Program-made: the position numbers and the translations under genes
Part shown: positions 25,029-36,346 of the stretch, one piece after another
Layout: each line of letters starts with the position of its first letter
How positions within the stretch are numbered: position 1 is the first letter of the stretch
Notes under the pieces: generated by a model
Seen by the model: only the letters and a program-made list of their open reading frames with translations
Databases searched by the model: none
Told to the model about the DNA's origin: nothing
NCBI RefSeq assembly: GCF_014529535.1
Contig: NC_050738.1
Coordinates: forward strand, 806,001 to 870,000
Source: Bradysia coprophila
Lineage: Eukaryota; Arthropoda; Insecta; Diptera; Sciaridae
Reading direction: 5' to 3'
Length of the DNA stretch: 64,000 nucleotides

Positions 25029-25150
25029 GAGTAACTTTGAACAGCATCAAAACTTCGAACACTATGTACATCCTTATCAGTTAAATACGTAGGAGCGACA
25101 ATGAGGTACCGACATATTGTTCAAAGTTCTGATGCTGTTCAAAGTTACTC
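25029..25150. repeat. palindromic element (about 120 bp)
   Basis: GAGTAACTTTGAACAGCATC pairs with its inverse ending at 25150. A second TTCAAAGTTC/GAACTTTGAA-like pairing extends the stem inward. Confidence 0.6.
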
Positions 25151-25277
25151 GTCTTAACGATTTTTGGTGTCGGTAACTTCTGAATTGCAGTTTACTATTT
25201 TCGGTTGTGAATAGTGGGGTATGTGTAAGAGGTTTATTACTTGTAGTATTTCGATGAAATTGAAGTACCTGAGAAGT

Positions 25278-25328
25278 GATAATAGATGGCGTTGCGCCGG
25301 TGAGGTGGCAGCAACGCCATCTGTTATC
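25278..25328. repeat. 51-bp hairpin
   Basis: GATAATAGATGGCGTTGC and GCAACGCCATCTGTTATC pair with one mismatch around a GC-rich 15-base loop. It is either a very short MITE or a transcribed hairpin. Confidence 0.55.
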
Positions 25329-27162
25329 AAATAGCAGGTAAAATATCCTATTTTGGCAAAACTTTAGAGGACAAAAAAAGCATTTTCACAGTAGCGTACT
25401 AAGCTTCGCAAACAAACAAAATACCGTACTGTCTCGCTGGGACATTTTACGTTGAGTTTGTGGGAAAATTGTATTTCGAGTCGAAGGCGAGCACATGTTC
25501 CACATGTCGGCAGTAATATACTGTTTTTCTCGATAAACACAACGAAAGTTTTACTTTTCGTCACTGATTTGACAAAAATAACTTTTATTAGACATTATCG
25601 ATATGAGCCATTGAGAGAGACAGTGATAGAGAGAAAGTGTGGTGTGGAACATTTTCATTGCTAAAATATTATGATAAAAGCAATAATTTATAACGTAGAC
25701 GGAGTATACAATTTCACCAAATTGTCGTTTATTTTTCCATCTCTTTTCGTATTATATGCGTTTCAAATAAGAATGGCATTTCACTTTTGCGTTTGATATT
25801 ATGTGCCAAGGATAATATGCCAAAAATCTATAGAAGAAAGACATTGGGATTTTTGGAACAAGAACAACAAACCGTATATTGCATCCGAAAGCCTATTTAT
25901 ATAGCGGAACGCCCATGACTTTTCTTTTCTCGTCTTCTCTCACAAGATACCAAGAAAAGACGAAAAAAAATATATATAATTTTGCGCTCGACAATGTTAT
26001 GTGATGTGGTGGCATATAAATGAAAATAATGTGTTTCAATGTTGAGATTGGTATCTATAGATATGGGGAACAGAATGGGGCTACGAACAATTCGCCGGAA
26101 ATGATTTCGCTCATGGACAACTTGACAATGAAGCATTTGTATATATGATTGACTATTTGACCTTTTGCGTTCGCCCATTGCGTAACATTGTGTGGTTATC
26201 AATGAAAAGAAAATTGCGGATGCGACCTGTAAGCCTATACACACTCACATACTATACAAAATCAAGAAAACTGGAACGCGTGTGTGAACAGCAATCGCAA
26301 AAAAAATTGATTGGAAATTTGTCGGTTAGCTGATTTTATTCGTATTTATTTGGTTGCGATAATATCCATCACTTTCGACAAAATATCCCCAACTGATGTC
26401 AAGCTCCAAAACTGTTAGTCACAAACAATATTAAAAATTTTTTTTTCTATTATACACCCCATAATACAGTGGATCTGACTTTTCGTATTAATTTTGTTCT
26501 TATTTCTTTTTCTTAATATTAAATTTCCGCCAGCAATGGCAATGGCATGCAGTCGTTTGCTGTGTGGATTCCCTCTTTTTTTCCGTACGCGTAAGAATGG
26601 AAGCGTGTTATGTAACTCTATTCTGCAATTGTAAAGTGCAGAGAATGTAACGCTATCATGCATTTGGCAAAGTGATGGGTAGTGCTATAAAAGCTCGGTC
26701 CTTGACGAAGGTCGTCTAGGACGCATAGCCTAGTAATTTGTTGTGTACACTCAATCTTCATTAACCTCCACAAACGGTCTAACAGTTGTCGATGGTTCAT
26801 ATGACCTTCGCCGACATCGAGTGACTATCTGGGTATTCCCCATTCACCAACCCTATTGCTTCTGACGGTATTGTTGTGAGCACCAGAGTACACCAATTTT
26901 TTAATAAAACCACCTGGTGCTTGTAAGTATATCTCAAGCTTGATATTATATTCGGGGCTGATCACTAACGTCTCCAAATTTGATTCTTAGCCTTTACTGC
27001 TAAGAGCCGAGCTATGAATTAAGTCAATTTTCGAATGGGCGTAGCGGACGTAGCTATCTGGGTTAAGATGACCTTGATGACTCGTCAACTTTTTTATCTG
27101 AAACCTAAATGAACTTTTTGACAAATCTCCCAGCAAATCTACTAATTGGTGACTGAAATTAA
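25329..27162. other. intergenic, nothing recognised
   Basis: No supported gene or repeat pair. Several 60-115 codon frames exist but none shows family features. Confidence 0.45.
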
Positions 27163-27368
27163 CCTGTTATAGACGGCTGTCATCTGTTATCGACAACGAC
27201 AGCAATAATAAACGGCAAGCGTTGACTAATGGGGTCTTATATTGCAAAAAGCATGTTAAAAACAAATGAAGTAAGAGATTTCTGAAATCAATCTCTGAAA
27301 ATGAAATGATCAAATGAAGTAATAGATCAGATAGTAAAACTGTTAATATGCTTGCCGTCTGTGACAGG
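27163..27368 (+). mobile_element. MITE family A, best-preserved copy, TTAA flanks
   Basis: Left end CCTGTTATAGACGGC and inverted right end CCTGTCACAGACGGC form 15-bp terminal repeats. TTAA lies directly outside both (27159-27162 and 27369-27372), the duplication expected of piggyBac-type elements. The interior has TCATCTGTTATCGACAACGA, GGTCTTATATTGCAAAAAGC and two copies of a AATGAAGTAAxAGAT word. No coding potential. Assignment to piggyBac rests only on TTAA and the CCTGT start, and other copies keep the TTAA poorly. Confidence 0.65.
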
Positions 27369-28931
27369 TTAAGTGTTATTTTGTCACCTTCATTTCCTTA
27401 ACTTTCGAACGTTAACTACGACAAATTAAATGCTGGCAGGGGCGATTCATTTCTCGTAACAAGTGAGCAGTTTAATGAAATTTTCATAGACTGCTCGTTG
27501 TTCTCAGAGCTGGTCAAATTGCCACACCCCCCCTGAATAGAGGTGTGCACCGCCGATTTTACGCCGGCGCGCCGCCGATTTTTTGCTAAATTTTCGGCGC
27601 ACCGCCGCCGAAAAATAATAGCTCACGCCGCCGCCGCCGCCGATTGTATTTTCGTCGCGCCGAAATTATATACGTTTAGTGCTTTCAGCCATTTTAATGG
27701 GCAACAATATAAACTTAAATTGAAAAATCTATACAAAAGTGTGTGTCTGAGTACAAGGTTTTAGCAAATGTTTATCTCTCTTAATTTATAAGTCAGGTTT
27801 CTATATGCTGCTATGTTTCTATATGCGTAGAAAGAAGTTTTTTGTAAAAAAAATTGTTGGAACTTTGGGTATTTCTTCTTACTTGCACTGTACGACGGTG
27901 ATTTTCTTTCTGATGCTACGATAGGGTTATCTTCGAAGTAGCTTTCTATAAAGTATCCTATTTTTATCAGTAGATGGCAAATGTTTTATGCAAATTTTAA
28001 ATACTAGTCCAAAGAAAAAGTTTGCTGCAGTCTTGGGAAGGGTATCGATGGATACAACTGAGGATGGTCAGATCACGCTGCCCTGGGACCGTAATCGATA
28101 CCCGAGATCGAAACAGCATTTGTCTTTTCTGTATCCTCACTTAACGTGAACCCTTGGGTACGTTACTCTATTTTCTGTGCAATGGAATGGAGCGCGGCAG
28201 ACGGCAGACGACGTTTCTCTTATTGTCTGTTGATGCAGATAAGAGGAATAAGAAAGAGAACAAAATTCAGTGAATCAGTCAAAACTGGGTGAATACTACT
28301 GCAATTGTAAAGTGGCAAACTTAAGACCTAATGTGGAATTTGGGTGGAAAATGGTGTATATCACATGTTTCAGGAATTTATAAAGTGGAAAATCTTTCCG
28401 GTTTCAAGTTTTTTCGCCAAAAGACGAGACACGGGCATCTTTATTTTCAATTTTTAGCTACGTTATGTAATTATTTGGGAAAAAAATCATTTTGGCGTAG
28501 TCTATACACTATTTATAAATTTAAGTTTATCTAAATCTCTTATTTGCGAAAACCTTCTACTACGATCTCACTCTTACATCGAAGATGGACTAAAGGCAAC
28601 GGGAACGATTATTGCATAAATCGAAAGATAATAGTTATAGTAGCGAGTTTGCGTAAATGACATAAATTATAAGTTGGAAATAAGAAACCTGCAGAACATC
28701 TAGTATTGATAGTTGAATAAGAATTTCGACTCCAACGACGATTATAATTGAAAATTGTAAATTGCGCCAACCAATTAAAACGACGAAATTTCTCTCTCGA
28801 TGAGTCGCTCTCACACTTCTGATTTGTGTCACATCGTTATTACTCGTTACGTACGATCACAACACGAATCAACATTGACGTTTAGTTTCACTTGTTTGTC
28901 AATCAACGGTTTCGCATATCGGCGTCAAAAA

Positions 28932-28938
28932 TATAAAA
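28932..28938 (+). promoter_or_regulatory. TATA box of the companion gene
   Basis: TATAAAA lies 32 bases before the ATG at 28970, inside the Tc1 element and next to its left inverted arm. The short distance implies a very short leader if it is used. Confidence 0.4.
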
Positions 28939-28969
28939 GAAATTGCACGTTCTGTTCGGTTTGGTTATA

Positions 28970-29883
28970 ATGGCTGCTGGAAACGAGTCGAAATTTTGCT
29001 TTTTGGGGCATTTTTTTAATCGCGAATTCGTGGGGCAGAAGGCATTGAATGACGACAACGAGAAGGTGATAGCTGGCGAAAGCATGGAGGAAATTTTTGA
29101 TCAGTTGTTCGATTTATCAAACGCGAGGCACTGCTGGATGGTGATTGTTTTACTTGGGCAGATAGTGAGCAGCCGACCCGGCCTGAAATTGACAAGTTTG
29201 TAGTTCTGCAGGAAGGCAAAAAAGTTACGCCTGTGTCACAAGTCAGCGTGGATTTTTTACGAAAACTGAGAGGTAAACATGTGAATGTTTACGTTTACTC
29301 CTACGGAAAGAAAATTTGCAACAAGGCTGCACACACCAAGTTCTCAGCACAACTTTTGATTCCCGAAAAGAGAGATAGAGCCAATGCTGACAGCACAGTA
29401 TCTCTAATGGAAATAGTTTCCAAACTAAAGGAAATACATGGCACACACTATTCATCAAATCACTCCAGTTGGGTCATGTGGGCAAACTACATACAATGCG
29501 CTCCAGCCAACGAGTCGCGAGAGCGGATGATGAATGAATGTCCACCGGCTCACTTGATTTTACTATTTCGTTCGGTTGCGTTCTCAGATAATGAGCGAAT
29601 GCAAAGCGCAAGAAATGGTCTGAAAATTACGGACAATATGACCGACTCGTTCAAAGGCCAAGTGAAACTGTTCAGGGAAGATTTTGAAACAATGCGACAA
29701 TCGACGATGCGTGTGATGGAGCTGATGGAATGGCGTTTGAAAAGCTTGGAGGAAATTATTGAATCAAATCAGCGATTGGTCGCTGCAATGACGGATACAC
29801 TGCGTCCTGAAGAAAATGAAGTTAGTCGGGGCCAAGACATACTCATCATGGACTGCGAGGATACTGATCACATGGATAATTGA
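28970..29883 (+). CDS. companion gene of the Tc1-type element, unknown function
   Basis: I do not recognise this protein. The ATG at 28970 opens a frame that must switch phase before 29233. Either a 62-base intron (29066-29127, AAG|GTGATA ... GCGAG|GCA, weak sites) or a one-base indel near 29100-29130 would do it. The rest runs open to 29883. The middle third has a conserved-looking globular stretch (HSSWVMWANYIQCAP, residues rich in Trp and Cys). The last third is a Met-, Glu- and Gln-rich amphipathic helix region (about 29600-29790) that looks like a coiled coil, ending in an acidic tail. This shape fits an accessory protein or DNA-binding partner, but that is a guess. It is tail to tail with the transposase and inside the same inverted repeats. 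It could also be a captured host gene. Confidence 0.65.
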
Positions 29884-30015
29884 TAACTCCAGGAATTTAT
29901 ATTGTTCATTGGCTCTATTGTTAACAAAAAATTGTGATAAAATTTAAGTTTGAATTGCACAATAAATGAACTGATTTGCATTTTACTACCAGAAATTATT
30001 CGCCATTCGCTTTCT

Positions 30016-31065
30016 TCAATTGAAACCAAAATGGGCTGGATCTTGTTGTTGGCCGACGCTCGGATCGAATTTACCACTCCACACATATCCACAACTCTTG
30101 AAAATCGACGTGCAATCGAAATTCCGCATTTTCATAAATTCCAGGTTCACTTGAAATTCCATGTCCTTCGTCGATTGAGCAAACGTTTTCTTCAAATGTT
30201 TCTTGACGATTCCGAAGATAATTTCGATCGGGTTGAAAAACGGAGTATACGGTGGAAGAAAAATGGGAATGATTCCGAGTGATCGCAAATAGCGGATGAT
30301 GGGTGCGTGACAATGGATTCTAGCGCCATCGAGAATCCACACACTGTGTTGTCCGGGAAATACGTGACAAGAACCTCCCATTGCAAAGACCTTGCAACAA
30401 TCGAAAAAATTTTGTCTTGTAAACGTCCCTTCCGTTTGAAATGTCTCCAAAATTCCATCTTGTCCCAAAAAGCACAACAAAGACATCCTCGGCTTGCGAT
30501 TAAATTCTCCACGGAAAACCAACTTTTTACCAATGATACCGTAGCCTTTTCATCGAATCAAGCCATGATTATCCACCGATATTTCATCCAGAAAAACCAA
30601 GTTTGTGTAATGCCATTCGATGGAGTTGAGCTCGTTGAAGAATTTCTCTATCTCTTTGTCTCTTATTTGAATTGCACGGATTTCGATGGTTTTCCAGGTG
30701 AAATTGTTTTCGTGAAGAAGCTTACAGATGTAAGATGCAGAAATGTTCACCCCAAAATTTCTTTCAAATTTACATTTCGCTTCTTCCAAGTACAATATCA
30801 GGCACGCACGGTACAAGTTGAGCAACCAATTACGCTTCTCATCATCAATTTTGTATGGCTCTCGTACAGTCTCCTTTCTAGACAACGATCCCGTCTTTTC
30901 GTACCGAACTATCCAATTGGTGATGGTGGTTGGGTCTTTGCGATACAGAACCGCAACTTTGGCTTTGTTATAGCCAAGAAAATAGTATGAGTACAACGCG
31001 TAATGTTTTACATCGTCTGAGACATGTTTATTGCGAACATTTTTCAATATTAAAGCCATTTTCAC
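30016..31065 (-). pseudogene. DD34E transposase (IS630/Tc1/mariner, DDE_3 type), one nonsense codon
   Basis: The frame is 350 codons long, the usual size of a Tc1 transposase, and is broken only by TGA at 30552-30550. The N-terminal part (31065-30553) has helix-turn-helix regions, for example LYRKDPTTITNWIVRYEKTG. The first catalytic Asp is in LVFLDEIS just before the stop. The second is in WILDGARIHC, followed by the catalytic Glu in FFNPIE, with exactly 34 residues between Asp and Glu. The sequence through the stop stays in frame and keeps the family GYGIIG pattern, so the TGA looks like a single C-to-T change of an Arg codon. The second in-frame ATG (31059, AAAATGG) is the better start. 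Recoding of the stop cannot be excluded but has no visible support. Confidence 0.9.
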
Positions 31066-31613
31066 TGCGATAAACCGACAAACTAATCGACGAGGTAATT
31101 TCTCAAGCGATAGATTTTTATCTAACTAATTTTCGAATGGTTTGACAAGAGTGATATTTATTGGTTACTAGATGTTTAATAAAGCGGATCTATAAACGGT
31201 TTGATGAGTGGCTAATCTATAACTTTAGAGTTTACCCAATCTACAACTTTATTGATACACCCAAGAATATGGTATAAAGGCTTCTTTGCCTTGCTAACAG
31301 ACTCATTTTATGGAGAGCTTGATACTGTCTACCACATTAAATCAATCTACTCCATTATTTATAAAAAAAATGAACCAAAAAGCAAAATTTAGACTTGTTT
31401 TTACAAGATTTTTTGCATTTTTAGCAAAAAAATCTCATATTTTATAACAGTCGAAAGAAGAAAACATAAACAAGCACAATCGTCTGAGAGAGAGAAATTT
31501 CGTCGTTCTGATTGGTCGGCGCAATTTACAATTTACAATTATAATCGTCATTGGAGTCGAAATTGTTATTCAACTCTCAATATGAAGATGTGACTTAAAA
31601 TTTCCAACTTATA

Positions 31614-31811
31614 GGTTTGTTCCAAGGTCATTTCGAAATGTCAAATTTCATCCGCAGAAGGCAACTTAACCTCAACTTTCAGGTTGACGAGAATTTTAAC
31701 GAAAAATTTACAAAGAAATTTGTTGACGTTTAGGTTATGTTCATCTCTGTGGATGAAATCGTCGGCGTTCGTGTTGTCAAAGTTTGGGTTTACAGTTATT
31801 TGGAACAAACC
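31614..31811. mobile_element. MITE, GGTTTGTTCCAAG family, inserted in the Tc1 right arm
   Basis: GGTTTGTTCCAAGG and its inverse bound a 198-bp unit flanked by TATA on both sides (31610-31613, 31812-31815). It interrupts the inverted arm between CCAACT and AGTTGG, so it is younger than the Tc1 insertion. Interior words (AATGTCAAATTTCATCC, GATGAAATCGTCG, TTCGTGTTGTCAAAG) recur in the copies at 44160-44604 and 45496-45666. Confidence 0.8.
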
Positions 31812-32612
31812 TATAAGTTGGCTTATAGCTTATATGTCATTTACGCAAACTCACTAATCATTCTTGGATTCATTAAATTAGATGTTTTTAAAATAATAGG
31901 TCAGTGATTGTAAATTAAAAATATATAAGGTGAGATATGTCTCAGTTGATTCCCCTTGTATAAGTGGTTGATACTTCAGATCGCAAGATAGTAAGAATTC
32001 AGTGCGCACGCTTTTTCAAATGTTTTTGCATTATTTTCGAAAGTTTAGATTTTTTGTAAATTTATCGGCGCGCCGATCGGCGCACCGCCGCCGACTATAA
32101 ATTTCTTACGGCGCGCCGCCGCCGATCCCTTACCAGTCGGCGCACCGCCGCCGGCTATTTTAAGATCGGCGCACACCTCTACCCCTGAACAAAAATAAAG
32201 TTTTACCGAAAATGCACCCAAAAATTGATTGCTGTTCTGAATAGAGGGACCCTAGGGGAGTTCAAAACGATGGTCCGTTAAGCTGGACCAGATGCTTCGC
32301 CACAACCATACAACTAAGGAAAAAATTGTATGGGCTGGGGAAGCATCTGGTCCAGCTTAACGGACCATCGTTTTGAACTCCCCTAGGGTCCCTCTATTCA
32401 GAACAGCAATCAATTTTTGGGTGCATTTTCGGTAAAACTTTATTTTTGTTCAGGGCGGGTGTGTTGCTGCAACCAAATCTATTTTCTGTTGAAAGCTAAC
32501 ACATTCGACGTCGGAATTGCGGTCGTACATTTTTGAAAAAGGATTCTGGAGGAAAGATATCATGAAAAGTAAACTAAAATCACGTATTTAAAAATCACGT
32601 ACCGGTGCCTCT

Positions 32613-33008
32613 TAAGACGAATCTACACATGGCTAAATTGCTGCCTGCATTTAGGCGCAAAATTGTTATTATTTTAAAGTTTGAACTCGCATCATTTTTG
32701 AAAAGAACCATCGTTTGGTGTTATAATGTGTTAGCTTCCATTAAGAAATTGAAATATTTGTTATGATTTAACCTAAATCCGAGAAAACTCAAAATATGTG
32801 TCAATTTTCGTAAAATATTGAATTTTCGCGGACGAAGTTCACATCACCACAAACTTTTTAATTTTTTACTGGAAGCTAACACATTATGACACCAAACGAT
32901 AGTCGTCCTTTTTTCAAAAATGATGCGAGCCCAAAATTATCATCAAAGTAATATCAATTTTGCGCCCGAATGTAGGCAACAAGTTATCCATGTGGGGATT
33001 CCTCTTAA
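32613..33008. mobile_element. 396-bp element with inverted ends TTAAGASGAATC
   Basis: TTAAGACGAATC...CACATGGCTAA pairs with the inverted right end TTAAGAGGAATC...CACATGGATAA. The pairing extends inward through CGCAAAATTG, ATCATTTTTGAAAA and TGTGTTAGCTTCC. No coding potential. A related AAGCTAACACATT word lies just upstream near 32494. Confidence 0.65.
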
Positions 33009-35052
33009 CCCATTGTCATTTAAATATATATTCTGAAGCAACCCTTTAGAGCACACAATCTAATTAATATGTTCGTGCGGGTCCACACCAGCACCATATA
33101 TATGCGTACAATGGCAAGGCGGTACACTTGCATTACAGTTCTCGCAAATGACAATATGCATGTGTACCACTGAACTCCGTATTTTTTATGTTTATTTAAA
33201 TGCCAGACATGGTGCTTTATAATAGAAATGCAGAGCGAAAGAAATTCACGAACAATCTTATTTTCGCAAAGACATGAGCAACGAGGAACATTTATGCACA
33301 AGAAGTGGATATATTTTCCACCATCGCATCGTATAACGAAATGAAAAACTTTCATTTGCCATGCATAATGCATTATTATTTTGATGCTGCTATACATTAC
33401 ACGCTTCATATTATCTCCTGTTTTCGACGAAAGAAAACCGGCAAAACGAAATTTATTTGCATTTTTATTCCAACAACACAATTATTTTCTATATTACTTT
33501 TCCTGTATTATAAATGCAGGCAGAGCGTCGAGTAGAGATAGATACTTCTCGACAAAGTGTTGTAAATAATTCGTACATGAAGCACTTAAAATAAACACCA
33601 TTTTATAGCTTCAAGCAATCAAACCACATAACATGCATAGAACATTATTATGTGTCTCTTCAGTGTTGCTCCATTTGTCCCATACGCTCCAGGGATTATT
33701 TACATCATTTTGTACTATATCTTTGGTTAGTAACAATCTTCCATTTGAGGGGATGGTTGTGAGACTTGCGTTCAATGTTCCAGCAGTTACTTAATAACCA
33801 AACAGTTAAATCGGTCTAGACCAAGACCATTCGTAATATTACCAGGCAATATCGTGGCAATTGGGACACAACGATGAAGGGAATTTATTGGTGATAAAGT
33901 ATTTCAATGTTCGTTTCTACTAATCAAAGTCGTTTTACACTAATCTTTAAGCCCTGTGGTACATGGCTTAGATCTTTACTGTCCGAAGTACACACATTAT
34001 CTATTAACAAGGACAAAGTTAATCCAATTTTTAGAAATTCAATTTCAACTTTCAATGTAATTGGTATCCTCTGACTGTGTTACATACATAGAACTATATG
34101 GTGTTCTTACCTCTATGCTATCCTGCAAATTGATTCCACGTTAGCATTCGTTTCGAATTTAATTACACGTTTGCCGTCGAAGTCATTTTCGTTTTTGCAA
34201 ATCTTATACGTTGGTCCAACATTACATTATCAAAGTCCAATACACAATATGCTTGGTTATCCAATTCAACGGAGAATAGCATAATGGTATAGCAAGGTAT
34301 ACAATAAGCGATATATTTTATGTATACCGTACACGAATAACAAATTTTTTATCCAGAAGAAAAAAAAGTGGAAGAAGCAAAACGAAGGGAAGAAAGCTGA
34401 AGAGAAGAGAAGAAGTGTATAAGGATTATTGGCAAGGATTTTCTTTATGTGATGTATTAAAATAACGAACCATGGCATGCACGACATGTTTGCTTGATTG
34501 GGTATAAGGAGACTTGTTCAGGATTGTTTGATATTTGACGCTAATTCTTGAGATTTGGATAATACGTTTTATATAGTGTTTCTTCTGTGCACAAATTTTT
34601 CTTCTTCTTTTTTTTGATACTGCTGCTTGGTTATTTTGATGGTGTAGACGAAAGCATTTTTCTATGAGATGTGTTTAGTCTGATATCGGGTTTGTATTGG
34701 GAAGACAATGCTGCACAGCCAATAGACAATTGGGTTTCCTTTGTTGTTTAAATGGCTATTGAAATGAACTTGTAGAGTAATATCTTGTACGTGAAACGTA
34801 AGATTTAGCACTATACTTAAACAAGTTGTGGGTCCAGTTGAACTAATCCCATCAGAGTGTAGGTGAACAGTACTGTAATTCATTTCCTGATTATTGCGGA
34901 CAGCAGTTTCTGTTAATATAGTAATTTAGTGTCCCTTGGCTGAAAGTCAGGGTCTTACAACAGAAAATCACTTGAAATGTCAGTCTCTCTGACTCAGTCA
35001 CTATGATTTTTGAAAATGGTCCATATTGGTAAAATTACATAAAATTTTTAAA
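33009..35052. other. intergenic, nothing recognised
   Basis: No supported gene; the 153-codon minus-strand frame at 33020-33481 has no recognisable features and a biased low-complexity composition. Confidence 0.45.
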
Positions 35053-35262
35053 TCTGTCACATACGGCTATTCATCTGTTATCGATAACGACGACAAAAAT
35101 AATGACAAGCTCTGGGTAATATGGTCTTTTATATAGCAAAAAGCATTTTAAAAAATTGAAGTACAAGATTTGAAATCACCAGATTAAAGATGCTTTAATC
35201 GATGGAAGTAATAGACCCAATAATAATACTGGCAAAATGCTTGTCGTCTGTAACAGGTTTAA
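35053..35262 (+). repeat. MITE family A copy
   Basis: CTGTCACATACGGC at the left and GTCGTCTGTAACAG at the right are decayed terminal repeats. The interior ATCTGTTATCGATAACGACG, TATATAGCAAAAAGCAT and GAAGTAATAGA words are in family order. Confidence 0.75.
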
Positions 35263-36201
35263 AAGGTTATCAGAAAATTGGCGCAACAAACGGGAATTTT
35301 AAAAGAAGTTTCCAAAAAAATGAGAAGAATCTAAGAATGGAAATTTTAGAAAAAGTTCCCGTAATATGCCAAAATTGCGAATTTCGTGGAGAGGTAAAAA
35401 TGCAGATTATTTCTGGTGTTGGCACACGTCCTGTGGGTGTATCCAAATCTATTCCATCGACTATATCGAAAGATATAGTTTCTTTTTACATCCGTTTTTA
35501 AATCCCGATGATTAGTGAAGATTCAATGAAATATGCCAGGAACCAAAGTTGTATCGGGGACTACGATTTACTAGGAATTACAATTTACCGTGGACGAATG
35601 TTTTAAGCCAATCCCAGGCTTCTTAGGAGTCTTGGTTACTCAACATCCTTCCTCGTTGACGAGAAACGAGAATTAATTAACAAATTCTCTGGCTGAAAGT
35701 CCATGCATTTCGTTTTGCGTGAAGTAAATCGAATATTTTGCAATCCAATGAAACATATTACTTAACAAGTGTGTTCCGCTCATGATATGTTGCCAAACTC
35801 GCCTTTGGCTCGTCTTTCCTCGTACTCAGATCAACAGCATTAAACAGTTTTTTTTGCAAAATAGCTATTAAATAGTCGTTCAGCCCTGGGACATAAGGGT
35901 GTACACACAAAGACATTGTTACATTCCCATATCGTTACCTATCAATAGAAAATTACCTCCTAATCAGAAGGTTTCTTAAGTTTCCACATTTTTATTTTAA
36001 CCAAAATGCTTCAAGGGTTGAGTAACTCGATATGATATAACTGTCCGATTACATCATGTCGGCAACAGCAAATCATTCGATTTTATTTCATCGAGTAGAC
36101 TAAACCCAACACCATCAATGTCATAGCATTCCTAATTAATTAATGAAAGAAATAAATTAACATCCTGCTGATGGAAACGTGTCCATTTCGATTATTACAG
36201 G
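35263..36201. other. intergenic, nothing recognised
   Basis: No supported gene. An ACTCGCCTTTGGCTCG word near 35808 matches the foldback loop motif, but I could not pair arms around it. Confidence 0.4.
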
Positions 36202-36346
36202 CAGGGTTGGACTGGACACCATAAGGCGCATCGGGCTCGTAGAATAAGGACACATCGTAAAGACTCATCAATATAGGAAATGAACACTAAATTGGAAAGG
36301 TGCATCAGGCTATGCCCGACCTCCCAATATGACCAATCCGGGCCTG
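36202..36346. mobile_element. possible hAT MITE, CAGGGTTGGACTGG ends
   Basis: CAGGGTTGGACTGG at the left and, inverted, CAGGCCCGGATTGG at the right agree at 10 of 14 positions and resemble known hAT terminal sequences. Flanking octamers share only ATTA, so the duplication is not confirmed. Confidence 0.45.

Larger units (their letters stand above)
28643..31854. mobile_element. Tc1/mariner-type element with two convergent genes and long inverted repeats
   Basis: The ends are GCGAGTTTGCGTAAATGAC (left) and, inverted, GTGAGTTTGCGTAAATGAC (right), with TA directly outside each (28641-28642, 31855-31856). Inverted arms extend about 165 bp, to near 28805 on the left and 31492 on the right; the right arm is interrupted by a 198-bp MITE. 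Between the arms are a plus-strand gene (28970-29883) and a minus-strand DD34E transposase (31065-30016), tail to tail with 132 bp between stops. At 3.2 kb (3.0 without the MITE) it is longer than ordinary Tc1 elements, which usually carry only a transposase. Confidence 0.85.
27538..32181. mobile_element. hAT element with GC-rich subterminal arrays, 8-bp duplication
   Basis: The ends are TAGAGGTGTGCACCGCCGAT (left) and, inverted, TAGAGGTGTGCGCCGAT (right). It is flanked by a perfect CCCCTGAA on both sides (27530-27537, 32182-32189), the 8-bp duplication of hAT transposons. About 125 bp at each end is filled with CGGCGCACCGCCGCCG-type words in opposite orientations, a sharp GC island in AT-rich DNA. 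Without the Tc1 insertion it would be about 1.4 kb. It has no hAT transposase, so it is non-autonomous. Confidence 0.88.
27523..32463. mobile_element. palindromic foldback element, split by the hAT insertion
   Basis: The pieces are 27523-27537 and 32190-32463, with the insertion between. After removal of the insertion, the ends are CACACCC...GGGTGTG. Arms of over 100 bp run from CCCTGAACAAAAATAAAG through GAGGGACCCTAGGGGAGTTC and GTCCGTTAAGCTGGACCAG to a small loop near 32310-32340. TTGC stands outside both ends (27519-27522, 32464-32467), a possible 4-bp target duplication. No coding potential. This is the oldest layer of the nest. Confidence 0.75.

Noticed and set aside
28970..29883. Companion gene as a second transposase or hAT transposase piece
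   Set aside because: No DDE-type Asp/Glu arrangement, RNase H-like core or BED finger is visible in it; kept as unknown.
30307..30990. 227-codon plus-strand frame in the Tc1-type element
   Set aside because: It lies opposite the minus-strand transposase, whose protein has clear catalytic motifs; the plus-strand product has none. It is a shadow frame.
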